This document shows positions 17,110-28,322 of a stretch of 64,000 bases of DNA, one piece after another. Every line of letters starts with the position of its first letter. Within the stretch, counting starts at the first letter, position 1. The notes beneath the pieces were generated by a model. It searched no databases. It was not told the origin of the DNA and saw only the letters and a list, made by a program, of their open reading frames with translations. The position numbers and the translations under genes are program-made. The stretch comes from Paulinella micropora (taxonomy: Eukaryota; Cercozoa; Imbricatea; Euglyphida; Paulinellidae): the NCBI GenBank assembly GCA_019918135.1, contig WBZZ01007004.1, positions 1-64,000 of the forward strand, written 5' to 3'.

Positions 17110-17382
17110 TTACATTTTATTATTTAATACAATCATCACCCTTAATTTAAGTTGTCTTATTGCTTCTTCACATATTTCCCATTTGTGAATATTCAACATC
17201 GTTGGAGCCTCTAATGCCTTGTTTCTCTGTTCATTCCAAAACTTAAAGGCTTTACTATATCGTTGAAGCGTTTCTCTTCTAGTGTATTTCTTAATCCTTC
17301 TATCGCCTGCTAATGCTTCTGGAAAATGTAAGTTGTATAGTTCTTTCAATTCCTTGTCCGCTTGTATCATTATAGAAGACAT
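17110..17382 (-). CDS. Unrecognised small basic protein
   Basis: 90 residues, basic and helical: KKYTRRETLQRYSKAFKFWNEQRNKALEAP in two parts, then CEEAIRQLKLRVMIV. It has its own AT-rich upstream gap whose last 35 bases (ending TTTCTTTAAATGGTTTTACA) are repeated almost identically downstream of both this gene and its neighbour. No family recognised. It sits in a row of three small leftward genes at the element's right side. Confidence 0.45.
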   Translation of the reverse strand: MSSIMIQADKELKELYNLHFPEALAGDRRIKKYTRRETLQRYSKAFKFWNEQRNKALEAPTMLNIHKWEICEEAIRQLKLRVMIVLNNKM

Positions 17383-17453
17383 ATTATATAAGTAATAATA
17401 TTTATTTCTTTAAATGGTTTTACATGTTATTTTTATAACATTATTATAGCAAA

Positions 17454-17684
17454 TCACGAGTGATTTTTATAATATCTTTCCATGTCGTCATTTCTACGAA
17501 TTATACGAATAACTTTATGTCCTCCTATCATAACCTCTTCTTTCTCTGCGAAGTAGTCTCTATGAAAGTCTGATTTTTCGTGTTGATATTTTCCATATAT
17601 ACCTATTACCTTACCACATACACATGTGTATTTCTGCTTTCTTCTTTCCTTTACATATTCCGCTCTCTTCTGTTTTCCATCCAT
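17454..17684 (-). CDS. Small C2H2-type zinc-finger-like protein
   Basis: 76 residues. YTCVCGKVIGIYGKYQHEKSD has a Cys-x-Cys pair and, 12 residues later, His...His (QHEKSDFH), the single-finger layout common in giant-virus and PLV proteins with a basic N-terminus (KQKRAEYVKERRKQK). The C-terminus has VIRIIRRNDDMERYY. It is the outermost recognisable gene of element 1. A comparable CxC...H..H finger ends the GIY-YIG fossil in element 2. Probable DNA-binding protein; role unknown. Confidence 0.6.
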   Translation of the reverse strand: MDGKQKRAEYVKERRKQKYTCVCGKVIGIYGKYQHEKSDFHRDYFAEKEEVMIGGHKVIRIIRRNDDMERYYKNHS

Positions 17685-18139
17685 CTATATCAAAAGACGA
17701 ATTTTTTCTTTTACAATATATTTTCTCTCAGTGCTAGATATGGGGCTCTTTAGGGTGTTTTGTGCTCTTGTATTGATTGTGAGGGAGATGTGTCTGGAAG
17801 CCGAATTCTTTTTAGGGGGTGTGTTTTTAAGGAACGAAAAAACATACCGCCTAAAAAGTATATTATACTACGTATTGATTTTTGTTTTTATTTAAAAGTA
17901 AAAGTAAAGCGGAAAAAAATTTTGCTTGATTTTTATTTTTATTTAAAAGCGAGATTAAGAGTAAGAGAGATATCTTTATTTTGCTTTCTTGTATTGATTG
18001 AAATTTCATTTTTTTATTTTGCTGTTTTGACGCTTAGTATTGATTTGGTGGGAGATAGCGCTGGAAGCGTTAATACTTTCTAGGAGGTTGTTTTTAAGGC
18101 ACGAAAAAACGACCCGCCTAGAAAGTATATTATACTACT
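17685..18139. repeat. Right terminal region of PLV 1 with two hairpin repeats
   Basis: About 450 bp of AT-rich sequence without a convincing gene. Two diverged direct copies of a ~60-bp hairpin are present, one at 17807-17872 and one at 18075-18139. Each has arms TTTTTAGG.../CCTAAAAAG or CTTTCTAGG/CCTAGAAAG around a shared centre TTTTTAAGG.ACGAAAAAAC. GTATTGATTTT-type sequence lies around both. This may be the terminal repeat zone of the element, but no inverted partner can be tested because the other end is outside the window. Confidence 0.5.
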
Positions 18140-21100
18140 CATGCGGTAGAACGCCACCCTGGGGTCCACATATCAATGGATACTCAGGGTTGGTGGAATA
18201 CCTTATCGTGGGACGGGAAAAAATATAAGTTCACCGTCAAATGTCTTGCATCTGGGTTTGAGTTAGTCTATTATCTGAGACATAATAATGAGTTTTTCAC
18301 ATGCTTCCTTAAGGCAGTTGCCTTCTTCGAACGTACGGGAAGAAAAGTGAAATTCTTGACTTGTGACCAGGAATATGGTAAGTACAAGGAGTTTCAGACT
18401 AGGATTGATATAAATCAACCAGTCCTCCTTGAGGCTCCGACGGGGGAGAAACAGGCGCTTGCTAAATTAGAACGAGCCCACCAGACGTGCGGCGGACCCG
18501 CAAGGCGGTTCTCAGCGACGCCGATCTTCCTGAGTCCATGTGGACTGCGACGGAGAAAGCTTCCACTTATTTTGGCAACCTCTTACCTCTCGCCCACGGC
18601 CCTTTAAGGGGAAATCTCCTTATGAAATTATTCATAAGATGAAATCCCTTTTGCGTCAGTTACGCCCTATCGGATGCCTGGCGTACATGAATGTAGACGC
18701 AAAGAGGGGGAAAGGTGAGAGGGGGAGTCGGGTATGAAAGAAACAACGGGTATTATCGCGTATACGATCCGGTTGCGAGGAAAATATTCGGTAATGTCCG
18801 TGATGTTATCTTTGATGTTTGGAGACTGGGGAAGAGGGGGGCATGCTAAATCTCTCGAAAGAGATGATGTTGAGGGTGAGATGTTCTCTGTTAATTGGCA
18901 ACAGCCCCCCCCTCCCCTATAGCAACAAATGACCCCAGAAGATCAAGGAACCGTTTCAGGGGAGGACCCGGGAGGAGAGATTCCGGCAGGGGGAGGAAGT
19001 CCCCCGGCAGGAAATCCCCCTCCCGCTCCGACCCTCACTCTGGAATCCCCCCCTGATGAGTCATTCCACACTCCGCAAACTGACAAGGATAGCGAGGCAG
19101 AAGAGGGACCGGTGTTCGTGAGCACGAGCCCGCCCCCCTTAGAGCCTCCGAGTCCCAAAGTTGCCCAGCCGAGTGATGAGCAGGGGTAGATAAAGAAAGC
19201 AAGAAGGGGGCGTAAGCCCAAAGAAAGACAGCGGTTGTTTGGAACGTATGCGGGAATCCCGGCAAGGGCTTTCGGGGAGCAGTGGGCTAGATTAATTTAC
19301 GGGGATAAATGGGAGACGGCGATACGACGGGGGACAGCAACAGCCCCGTCTGCTCCCGTTACCCGTAAATCTAAACGCTTTCCCGCACATAGTGTCTTGT
19401 TTGACGACGGCGTTACGGATAAGATATTAGACACAGAGATCGTCAAATATGCCAAAGCCCCGCAACAGTCAGAACCCATACCCGAATCGCATGAGCAAAA
19501 AGCCACAACTGCACCACCACCCTTGTCGACCAACAAAAATCCTGATTCGGACCTCAATACTAACGATCCCGGGATTGGGGTCACCTCAGAATTTGCGTTT
19601 GTCGAGGGGGAGAGGGAGAGGGTAGAGGTGCAGAGAGCGGCACATAAACCGGGATGGAGATCACACGAACAGGCGGAAATTTCACGTGAAAACATTACCA
19701 CTGGAAAGAGGACGAGGGCTCATGTCGCGGTATGTGCCCGGGAGGAAAATCGGGCGGAGTATTGTCTCGTGAGTGAGAAATTCCCGGAATTCCCAGTAGT
19801 ACAAAAACCAAAAGACCGTAAGCAAGCTAGATAGAAGGAATTCGAACAGCTCAAAGAACTAAAAGCGTTTGTTTGGCGAAAAGTGAGCGAAGCGAAAATG
19901 TCGGGCACACCAATCATTCCTATAAAATGGATAGATACGATAAAACAACAAGGTACTGCGGATGAATTCCACAAAGCCCGGATAACCCTAAGAGGGGACC
20001 TCCTGAAAGCTTACGCTTAGTACAACCCCAAAAAGACTTATTATCCCACAGCCCAGCACAGGACCATTTTGCTCATGGTAGCCTATGCAGCCTTTTTCGG
20101 AATAGACTTATGGTTGATTGACTTCACGACCGCTTATCTGCACGCGAATCTCCCATATGACATATATGTCAAACCGCCGGCCGAATTTGAGATCAACAAC
20201 TCATACTTACGCTGATGCAGAGTAATCCCCTTTTCAGTCTGGATGATCTGAATGTTTTTGAATTCGGTGACTTTGCCTAGGTCCTTGCACCGGAAGCCTC
20301 TCTTTTCGAACAACCTCACCATCTTGATGTGCCTTTCTTGTGATGCAGCGTGGCAGCCATCATCGACGTGAAAGGACACCAGTTGGGTAATTTGGGGGCT
20401 ACTCCCATGCTTTACGAAAGAGGCCCTGTCTAGCGTGAGGGGCTTGAATTCGTGTTCAGTAATGAGCTCCCCGGACAGTACGTCGTACCAAAGACGGCCG
20501 GCCTCCGGATGACCATGTAGGGCCTTCTTCAGAAGCCAGACATAGTCTGCCGTCTGAAAGGTTATATGAAGGAGATACCGGCTGAAACGCCATTCACTTC
20601 TGATAACCCGCTCCCCTAAAGAAGGACCATCGCCTATTACGCTATGATCTTAGATGCCTGATAGGGATGCTTATCTTTTTGGCTGTCCACACTCGGCCAC
20701 TTCTCATATGCCCTTTAAGTATAGCAGCTAAGTCCCAAGTCCCTAACCCGAAGATGTATTATGTTATGGTACACAGGATGTTCTTGTGGCTTCTGACCCC
20801 GCGAGCGCTATTTTTCAGAAGAGGAGATCGAAATTTACGGAAGTTGCTAGAAACTAATTTCTCGGTCCCTAAAACTCCGGAATCTTGGAAACCTAACCTG
20901 GAATCTGCGCAGCTGCCAACGCAATCGATGATATCATTGGGAAACCCGCAATACCCGGAATGGACATGTTCAGCGTGCCAGTTCTCGCTAATGTAGACAG
21001 AATTATCGCGGAACAACTGATGGTCGGATTTGTAGACTCGGATTTTGCGGGGGATAAGAACTCGCGAAAATCAAGGTCAGGATACGTTTACTTATTCAAC

Positions 21101-21538
21101 GGGACACCAATTTCGTTGTTTTCTAAACTGCAATCCATGATAGCTCAATCTACATTAGAATCCGAGACTGTTTCAGCAAATGAGGCGGTCAGAGAACTCC
21201 TTGCATTACAACAAACTTTACGGGATATCGGGATAAATCTTGAAGGCCCTACTCCTCTCTTCGAAGATAACGAAGGAACGATATTATTGTCGGAAAGAAG
21301 ACTAGGGGAAGCTAGGACCAAGCACATAGAGGTTCGGTACTACCTAGCGCAACTCGTGAGAGAAGGAAAGGTCAAACTATTCCGGGTCCCTACGGAGGAA
21401 AATATCGCAGATGTATTCACCAAAATACATTTTACGGTAGATAAATTCAATTACCTGGCTGGAAAAATCTGCGTTGTGCTTAGTAGGGAAACTTGCGCTA
21501 AATTCAGGATAAAACCCGATCAATTCCTGTATTAGTAA
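18140..21538 (+). mobile_element. Ty1/copia retrotransposon fossil, 5'-truncated
   Basis: The left part encodes copia-type integrase core (FTVKCLASGFELVYY, TCDQEYG) and the LRPIGCLAYM block. The middle has reverse-transcriptase sequence (IKWIDTIKQQGT, DLWLIDFTTAYLHANL and an FHVDDG catalytic motif). The right end has copia RNase H (FVDSDFAGDKNSRKSRSGY, EDNEG, TKHIEVRYYLAQLV, NIADVFTKI). The integrase N-terminus, gag and protease are absent. The copy is rearranged and clearly broken in many places (ten or so), so it is old. It abuts the edge of PLV 1. No 5' LTR was found. Confidence 0.8.
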
Positions 21539-22529
21539 GGCTTATCATCTTGAACTTCGTTTATATTCCCGGTGTATGTAATATAATAATTTTCTCTCAT
21601 ATTCCACATAAGTTGTACAGGTGAATGAATAGACGAGTGCCGACGGACTGGGCCCGGTGGCGAGTAACCGGCCCCAGAATGATGGAATGAGCGATGAGCT
21701 CTGGCGCCGGAAAAGACATTAGTACTTCAGGTTGTCAAACTGATTTACCTATCAGTTTCTCAACCTGAAATAAATAATTGTAGATCTCGTCCCTTTTGCT
21801 CGCTTCGTCTCAACTTCTATCTCTATACACTTATATACATAAAAATCTATGAGAAGCCGACATGGAGTCCGGCTGGTCGGTGAACGTGCCACACGGGAGT
21901 GTGGAACAACACGGAAGTACGTCAGACCAGCCGGATGTACCAGACAGGTCGACAATTACAGATATCGTGTCTTGATTTATATATGATCATGATATTATAT
22001 TATTTTATGTTCTTTTTATACCCCTCTACGGGAAGCGCTGTCAAATTTATAAATTCATATTACCGGATAGATAAGTAACATATATAGTTCAAGTTGATCA
22101 TCCTTTTGATAAATAAGTACAGATGGATACATTATAATATATATTATTTTTACATATTATGGCTGACTTGCGTGATCATATATATATATATATATCAATA
22201 TTATGTGTGCATTACGACTATACCGTACTTGCGTTGCATACATAATGTTACTCAACATAGGATAGGGGGTGCCTAGGACCTAATCCTCTTCTCATCGACC
22301 AGGCCTAGCTTGACTGGGGGGAGGCTGCCCTGTATGTAATCTAGTTTATGCATACTTGCCCCAGCAAGCCGGGTAACCACCATCGACATAACCTCTTGGA
22401 GAGAGTCACTGAGGGTACTTGAAAGTGAGCCTTGAATATTATTATGTTTTAAGTATGTGTTTTTATAATTTTCACAGAATAGATGTATTGGGAACTACAG
22501 TATTTAATCATTTACTTTGATACATGGGG
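21539..22529. other. Non-coding stretch after copia
   Basis: About 1 kb with no supported gene. It has a hairpin with CCGGCTGGTC / GACCAGCCGG arms (about 21,871 and 21,932), a TATATA run near 22,183 and GC-rich islands near 21,640 and 22,290. It could be the untranslated 3' part of the copia element or host DNA. Confidence 0.35.
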
Positions 22530-22700
22530 AGTGTTAGAACTATTAATCATCTATAATTAACAGGATAGTTAGTATGGGCCTGCATATGTAATTTGTGTCG
22601 TTAGAGCAATTACGTATGTCCTGCCTAGTGTATAATTAGGCAGTCCCTTGCCGCCCTTTTCTCAATAAAGTATCTACTGTAGGACACAACAAGTATATTG
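22530..22700 (+). repeat. Possible 3' LTR of copia fossil
   Basis: A purine tract (ACATGGGGAG) precedes TGTTAGAACTATTAATC, the usual kind of copia LTR start. A short AATAAA poly(A)-type signal lies near 22,664. The end (TATTGCA, near 22,702) is uncertain and no second copy exists in the window, so this is tentative. Confidence 0.3.
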
Positions 22701-23223
22701 CAGATTATTAAGTTAGTCTCACATCGATTGATATTAAAATACTTCAGCCTCGGAGAACAGGGAAGGTACCAAAAGACGATGGGATGATCAATTTCAGTTT
22801 ATTTAGTACATTTGCTTGACAGACTACTTGTCCCTTGTGAAACAATGCAAATTCTGAGAACTAACTAGAATAATTCATGTACAATCACGAGTTGTGTAGT
22901 GGTTTGACTTCTTCAAGTCAGGCTGGAAAACGAAAGTAAAATATGTTAAGTATTACCACTTTACCTGGTGTTGATTATTTTACCTCAGTATCAACAATTA
23001 TAATGGACAGGAAAAGCGGTAAAAGGAATCAAACTTCAGATATGGGAAAAAATGTAATAGCCAACATTTTATAAAAAGTTAACAGGTAAAATGAATAATT
23101 TGATCTGTTAACTGCAGTTGAAAACGTAACAACTACAAGTTATGACAGTTGATAAATAAACGGAGAAATGAAGTAACAAAACTAAAAATAGGAATGTAAA
23201 CTTGAAGAAAATTTAAAACAATA
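22701..23223. other. AT-rich intergenic DNA
   Basis: About 520 bp between the copia fossil and the piggyBac element. No open frame or repeat of note is seen. Confidence 0.4.
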
Positions 23224-23227
23224 TTAA
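23224..23227. repeat. piggyBac target-site duplication, left
   Basis: TTAA directly before the left terminal inverted repeat; matched by TTAA at 26090-26093 after the right one. Confidence 0.9.
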
Positions 23228-26089
23228 CCCTTAACCGGTTTCAATCCCCAAAAGTGGCTTCAATCCCCAAAAGTGGTTTGAATTTTGAGTTAAATAAAAA
23301 CATAAATACCAATCGAAACAAGCTGTACTACGCTGCAAATTTAATATTTACGTGTTGGGGAAGCTATCTGTGAAAACCAGAATGTCATAGCTTTTCTAGA
23401 AGTGACTTAAATATGAAACTGAAACCAGGCACCAACCACTTTTTTTCACGAATTTTCGTTGCCTTTTTTTACGTGGCGGTGACCTTTTTTTTTTTTTTCA
23501 ACATCATGTCTGCGCACCAAGAGCTTCTCACAGTCCGTGTGCGTCTTCCGGTCAGGGAATTTGGTGAGGCTTATGCCAAACAAAAATGGCCTGATGACTG
23601 GAAGACGAGGGAGATTGAGGATACTGTTTCTCGACAGTATGGTCGTACAAAAGACAAGTTTTGGATGAAGTGGGATGCGGAGGATGAAGACGATTCCATG
23701 ATGATTGCTTCGGAGATGATCAAATACAGAATTGAAGGGAGTGGCTCTGCCGATAACGGCATACTTGGGCAAGGCCAGGAAATCGACGGAGATGCCAAAA
23801 ATGCAATAAATGCTGGGTAGACTTTTTTTCTTGAACCTCGAATTTTTCTTGTGATGTCGAATGGTTTCTCTGCGTGTTTGCAGTGAGGACGGCTTGATAC
23901 CCAGCGACCCTGATGACGATGACTATGTGTACCTATCCCTACCTGGTTTCAGCTATTTTGTGCAATTTGCTTCTGTTTTGTTGTCGGCCAAGGACGATGC
24001 TGGAAGTATAGTAGATTTCTGTACTTCCATACATGCATCGGCGTTGGCTGTCAGTATTCCTTACTGTACTGTTTTCCAACAGACCGCCAGAGTCGGGGGA
24101 TGAGTCGGGTAGTTCAATCGATGAAGAGGATCAAAAAGAAGGAGATATGGACAACAAACGAGCCCCTCATCCCAGCGACTCACTTGTCAGTGACGATGAT
24201 GTCGAAGAAGATGAGGGGTCTGGTGAAGACGAGGAGGAGGATCCGGCACTAGAGATTGACGAAGGCAATAGCCTACCTGCCAGTGAGTTCAAAGATGTCA
24301 AAGAATGGAAGGTGGGTGTTGCACCTCCTCGTGTGCTGCCGGCATTCGAAGGGCAGTCCAGGGCATCACTTTCTGTGCGTTCCCCCGACCTCCTCAGTAT
24401 GGTGGATATTTTCTTCATGTTCTTACCCACGCAATTCTGGCAGAATGTCACAAGAAACACCAACAAGTATGCAACCTGGAAACGTAATCTCAACCCCTCA
24501 GAGCGTCAGCGGCCTTGGGTACCCGTGACACTATCTGACATACTTTCATTTTTTGCGATCCTTATAATGATGGGGGTGATGGGGTTGCCTGCTGAAACAG
24601 ATTATTGGATTGGCGCTGTGTCAGACTTCTGGCAGTGGCCAGACCTTGCAAGCATCATGGGGCACGTGAGGTATCAGAATATCAAACGTTATTTTCATCT
24701 CACTGACCCCCGTCTGGCAGCTCCTCGTGACTCCCCTTTCGAGTCTTTATTGAGATTATACAAGAAAATTTTCCTAGGCTGTGGGAATTGGGTCAGTGGG
24801 TGTCAATCGACGAGGGAATGATCCCTTTTAAAGGGCGTACCTACCTCAGGCAATACTTACCGAAAAAACCCATCAAATGGGGATTCAAACTGTTTGCTCT
24901 GTGCTGTTCAGTAACAGGCTATTTTTATTATACGCTGCTTTGTTATGAGGGTGAGGGAACGGTGCAGGACGATTCTGGGCACGGAATGACGTATGCAGTT
25001 GTTATGAAGCTTTTAGACCTAGCCGGCATCGACCAAAGCGGCAGGATCATCGCTTTAGATAGGTCACAAGTTTTACACAGGGCTGCAGTTGTTTTTTGAC
25101 TGTGTCCTAAAGAGGGGCATCAACTGCATTGGCACTGTTGTCAAACCCAGGCTGAGGGCGGCAAAGGAGCTACTGGACGAAGTCAAGAAGAATAGTGACA
25201 GTGGCACGTCCGCAATGGCCACTTGGAGTCATAACGGAGTCACTATGCATGCTGTTGCTTGGAAAGACACCCAGATGGTTTATTTTTTGTCAACTGTGTT
25301 GGGGGGTACCATGAGCCACGTCGAAAGGAGGCTGCATGGGGGGGGGGGGGGGGTGGAGCTACGGTTCCAGTGAATTGTTTTGAAATTTGCAAGACATACA
25401 CAGTAGGCTCAGCACATGGGCTGCGTTGATACAGGCGATCAGTTACGACTTCGTTACGGAGTTGAGAAGGCGGTAAGATTCAACTAGCCTTGGTTCAAGT
25501 TATTTGCGGGTTTGTTAGATGTTGCGGTTACAAACACAACTATCATCTACAAACAGTTTCATGAAGAAAAAACACCCAAAGACATGCTCAAGGAGCTTAT
25601 TGAGGGTTTGGTGTCTTATGCGGGGCTTTTTGGAGGTTCTAGGAGCGCAGCGAGGGGCAAGCGTGTGATATGCACTGGCCATTTGGTAAGTCTTACAAAC
25701 GAGGCGAGTGATGGTAAGCGCGGCGCGGGTAAGCAGAACTATGTTTGTTGTGCGATGTGTGCTAGTAATGGAATCCGCAAGCGTACCAGTGCTTATTGCA
25801 GCGATTGTCGCTATTTTTTTTGCCGAACTGGAGAATGTTTTCCGTGGCACACAGTCAATCATTTCGTTCCATCTGGGAAATGTAAGAGGCAGCAGTTGTG
25901 ACAGTGATTGTCAAGGTTTTATTAGTTTTAAAGAACGGTTTTTTTACACAATTAGCTTCCACCGGGTTTAATTCAATTGAATTTAATAATATAACTGTCA
26001 AAAACCACAAATAGTGATTAAAAACTTGAAATTTGGTCGGATCCCCAAACGTGCCTTTAGATCCCCAAAAGTGGCAAACCGGTTAAGGG
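23228..26089 (+). mobile_element. piggyBac DNA transposon (degenerate, 2,862 bp)
   Basis: The ends are a perfect 14-bp terminal inverted repeat: CCCTTAACCGGTTT at 23228-23241 and AAACCGGTTAAGGG at 26076-26089. Both are flanked by TTAA (23224-23227 and 26090-26093), the canonical piggyBac target duplication. Just inside each end are two copies of ATCCCCAAAAGTGG (one diverged to ATCCCCAAACGTGC), in the same orientation at both ends rather than mirrored. The transposase inside is described separately. Perfect ends with a decayed gene suggest a moderately old copy. Confidence 0.92.
23506..25901 (+). pseudogene. piggyBac-type transposase, frameshifted
   Basis: Cut-and-paste transposase of the DDE_Tnp_1_7 family. 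The acidic N-terminal part (24.1-24.3 kb) is followed by the RPWVPVTLSDILSFFAILIMM block, DYWIG and VRYQNIKRYFHLTD. The catalytic Asp residues are readable: SIDEGMIPFKGR (D at 24809), IIALDR (D at 25058) and WKDTQMVYFLST (D at 25266). The C-terminal Cys/His-rich domain CCAMC...CSDCRYFFC...C...H lies at ~25.74-25.86 kb. A likely GT-AG intron spans 23817-23883. Frame changes occur near 24.79 kb, near 25.07 kb and around the 14-base G run at 25339-25352, and the segment 25.37-25.51 kb is poorly conserved, so it should be inactive. The first exon could also start at 23413. Confidence 0.8.
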
Positions 26090-27030
26090 TTAATATTAAT
26101 GTTTCTATCCGGTACGTTATTCATTCCGATAAATATTAATATTAATACATAAAACTTTTTTATAAGATAGAACTTTTTAATATATTAATAAATGTCGATC
26201 CAAAGTGTTATTAATAACTTATTATAAATTTCACCGATTATAGCAAAAGTTTTCAAATCTCTTAAACCGCATTGCGCAGCAATAGCGCTCAGCAAGGGTT
26301 ACAAATAATTATTAGTAATTTCATGATTTGTATTTATTAATTCTATCAAGTCATTACTTATGAAGTTGATTAGGTGATGCCAGTATTAATAATGTAAAAC
26401 ATTTTCAATATTTTTAGGCAGAGTTTATGATAATAACACCTTATTTACTATTGGCGGTGCCAATGCCAGGTCACACTGCTTGGTTTGCTCTCTTTTTCAA
26501 AGTGATCACTTAGCAGTCCATACAACGTTTTTGCGAGATTCAGTTTTCTAGTTAAGGATTCTATATTCAAGTAACGTTTGCAGCTGGTAAATGATTGACA
26601 GGGGAGGCCTGGGAGACGAATAAATCAGCTGAGAGCACCTCTGGGTAGCTTACATCGTAAGGTACCATCATAAATTCTTTATTCTGTTTCTCTCCCTCTT
26701 TATTCTTATTTTCCTTTTTCTTTGTCTCTTTATTTTCGTTTCTCCCTCTTTCTCCCTTTTGTACCTCCACTTTGCCCTCTTCTTGTTTTTGCCTAGTCGC
26801 TTTTTACCAGTGTGTTCCCTTCTTCCCTTTCCTCCTCTCACTTGTTTGTTTCTCCTTGCCGCTCTCTCATTCGCATCCTTTCTTGAGCTCTGCTTTTCCC
26901 TTTTCTTTTTAGCCTTTCTCACTTCTCCCTGTAGTCCGTATTTTTATTTTTTTGTTCACCCTAGCTTTCACTGATGTTCGACTTCTTACATGATTCCTTT
27001 TCAGTTCTACGAAAAGCAAGCGTGCAATAA

Positions 27031-27044
27031 CGCACACACACACA

Positions 27045-27095
<51 letters not shown>
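27031..27095. repeat. (CA)n-(A)n microsatellite
   Basis: About 13 CA units run straight into a homopolymer of about 38 A. Confidence 0.9.
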
Positions 27096-27097
<2 letters not shown>

Positions 27098-27534
27098 ATA
27101 AGTAACCATTGGCGCAAGTGAGATAAATTAAAATTCAGTGAGACAGCCCTTTAGGAAACTGCAGCACCTAACGCAATTCACGCACCCAGAGGCCATCGTA
27201 GCCAGGAGTGTGGTGTGCAGAGCGTAGTAAGGCTCGACGTAGCGATTGCTCGCGACGCGATTATGCCGAGTGCTGCAATATCCGTAAGGACCAGCCCAAG
27301 CCTGGCAACCTCACACACATGCAGCCCCAAGCCAGTCGAGCCGAACCACTCCCCACCCCACCCCCCTCATAGACACGAAGAATCTCCACTAGCTACAACC
27401 CGTAATATAACGCAATATCGCACATGAACATAACAGTACCTGACAAGCAGCAGCAGGTAAGAAAAACGAAAGAAAAAACAATAGCAAAACATAAAGGAAA
27501 AGAAAGAAAGAAAAGGGGGATCCTTGCTTACTGT

Positions 27535-27537
<3 letters not shown>

Positions 27538-27577
<40 letters not shown>
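27538..27577. repeat. Poly(T) tract
   Basis: Uninterrupted run of about 40 T. Confidence 0.9.
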
Positions 27578-27579
<2 letters not shown>

Positions 27580-28322
27580 CGTCACTTTTCCACTTTTGTA
27601 TCTCTTGGTACCCACTATTCCTACAGGTGGCAAGTATTGCATTACTGCGTAAAAAATAATATTATAAAACATATTGATTTTTTTCAAGAATCGAATTTTA
27701 TATACAGGAATTTGAAAGAAAGATTGTTCCACATTGACGTTTCGATCGCAAGTTGCTGCATGTTTTCGATGCAACATAATTCCTATTGCACCTTGGCTCC
27801 TTTTCCTACCTTCAGTGACTTGATTGGCGGCTGAGACAAGCAGCAACAACAACAACAACAGAACAAAAAACACAAACAACAACAGCAACAGCAACAACAA
27901 GTGTGAAGGACGGGGAGGGATAAACACAAAGAAGTACAACAGCGCAAGATTGTCTTGCACCAACTCAGATCGTCGTAGTCAAACGATCGCGATCATCCAA
28001 CAAAGTTGCAGTTTCGACGTAGAAGAGAACATCATCGTCGGATACAATTTACTCAGCAACAAGCAAACAACACAGTGTTACAAAGATACCTTGAACTGCC
28101 GTTCACTGAAAAACACCTAAAAACGGAAGTAAATATGCATATACGGTATCCAGGCAAACATACGAATTATATATATATATATATAAAAAAAAGAGAGAAA
28201 GGAAAAGAACGAAGTTCTCAGAACGGATAGGGAAACAGTTAAATCATTAGTTCATGTGAAAGATGGTGATAAAACGTTTTTTGTTCATCATGGAACCGGT
28301 GAGTTCAGTGACAGGCAAAAGA

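Larger units (their letters stand above)
1..18135. mobile_element. Polinton-like virus (PLV) element 1, right-hand part
   Basis: AT-rich block with a coherent set of small-DNA-virus genes: fibre, packaging ATPase, basic core-like peptide, adenovirus-type protease, penton, double-jelly-roll capsid protein and protein-primed PolB. This gene set is that of Polinton-like viruses, adintoviruses and virophages. Virion genes run rightward to about 12 kb, and the replication side runs mostly leftward from 17.7 kb. The left terminus is outside the window. The right edge is placed near 18.13 kb, where AT-rich sequence with hairpin repeats gives way to a copia fossil. Most reading frames look whole and about two breaks are seen, so I treat it as a relatively recent integrated virus copy. 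Membership is firm; the exact right boundary is inferred. Confidence 0.85.
26094..28322. other. Intergenic DNA with simple repeats
   Basis: About 2.2 kb without a supported gene. It includes CT-rich DNA (26.68-26.95 kb), a (CA)n tract followed directly by a ~38-base A run (27031-27095), a ~40-base T run (27538-27577), (CAA)n near 27.84-27.90 kb and a short (AT)n with A/G-rich DNA near 28.17-28.22 kb. The A run and the T run 440 bp later could be remnants of two opposed retroposed tails. Confidence 0.5.

Noticed and set aside
21630-21720. GC-rich segment with GGTGGCGAGTAACCGG resembling an rRNA piece
   Set aside because: Only a few bases agree with small-subunit rRNA; neighbouring sequence does not follow any rRNA helix I know.
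24167-24493. 108-codon minus-strand frame in the piggyBac element
   Set aside because: Antisense of the acidic N-terminal region of the transposase.
27031-27577. A-run and T-run as ends of a single retroposon
   Set aside because: No target duplication or recognisable body between them; simple microsatellites explain both.
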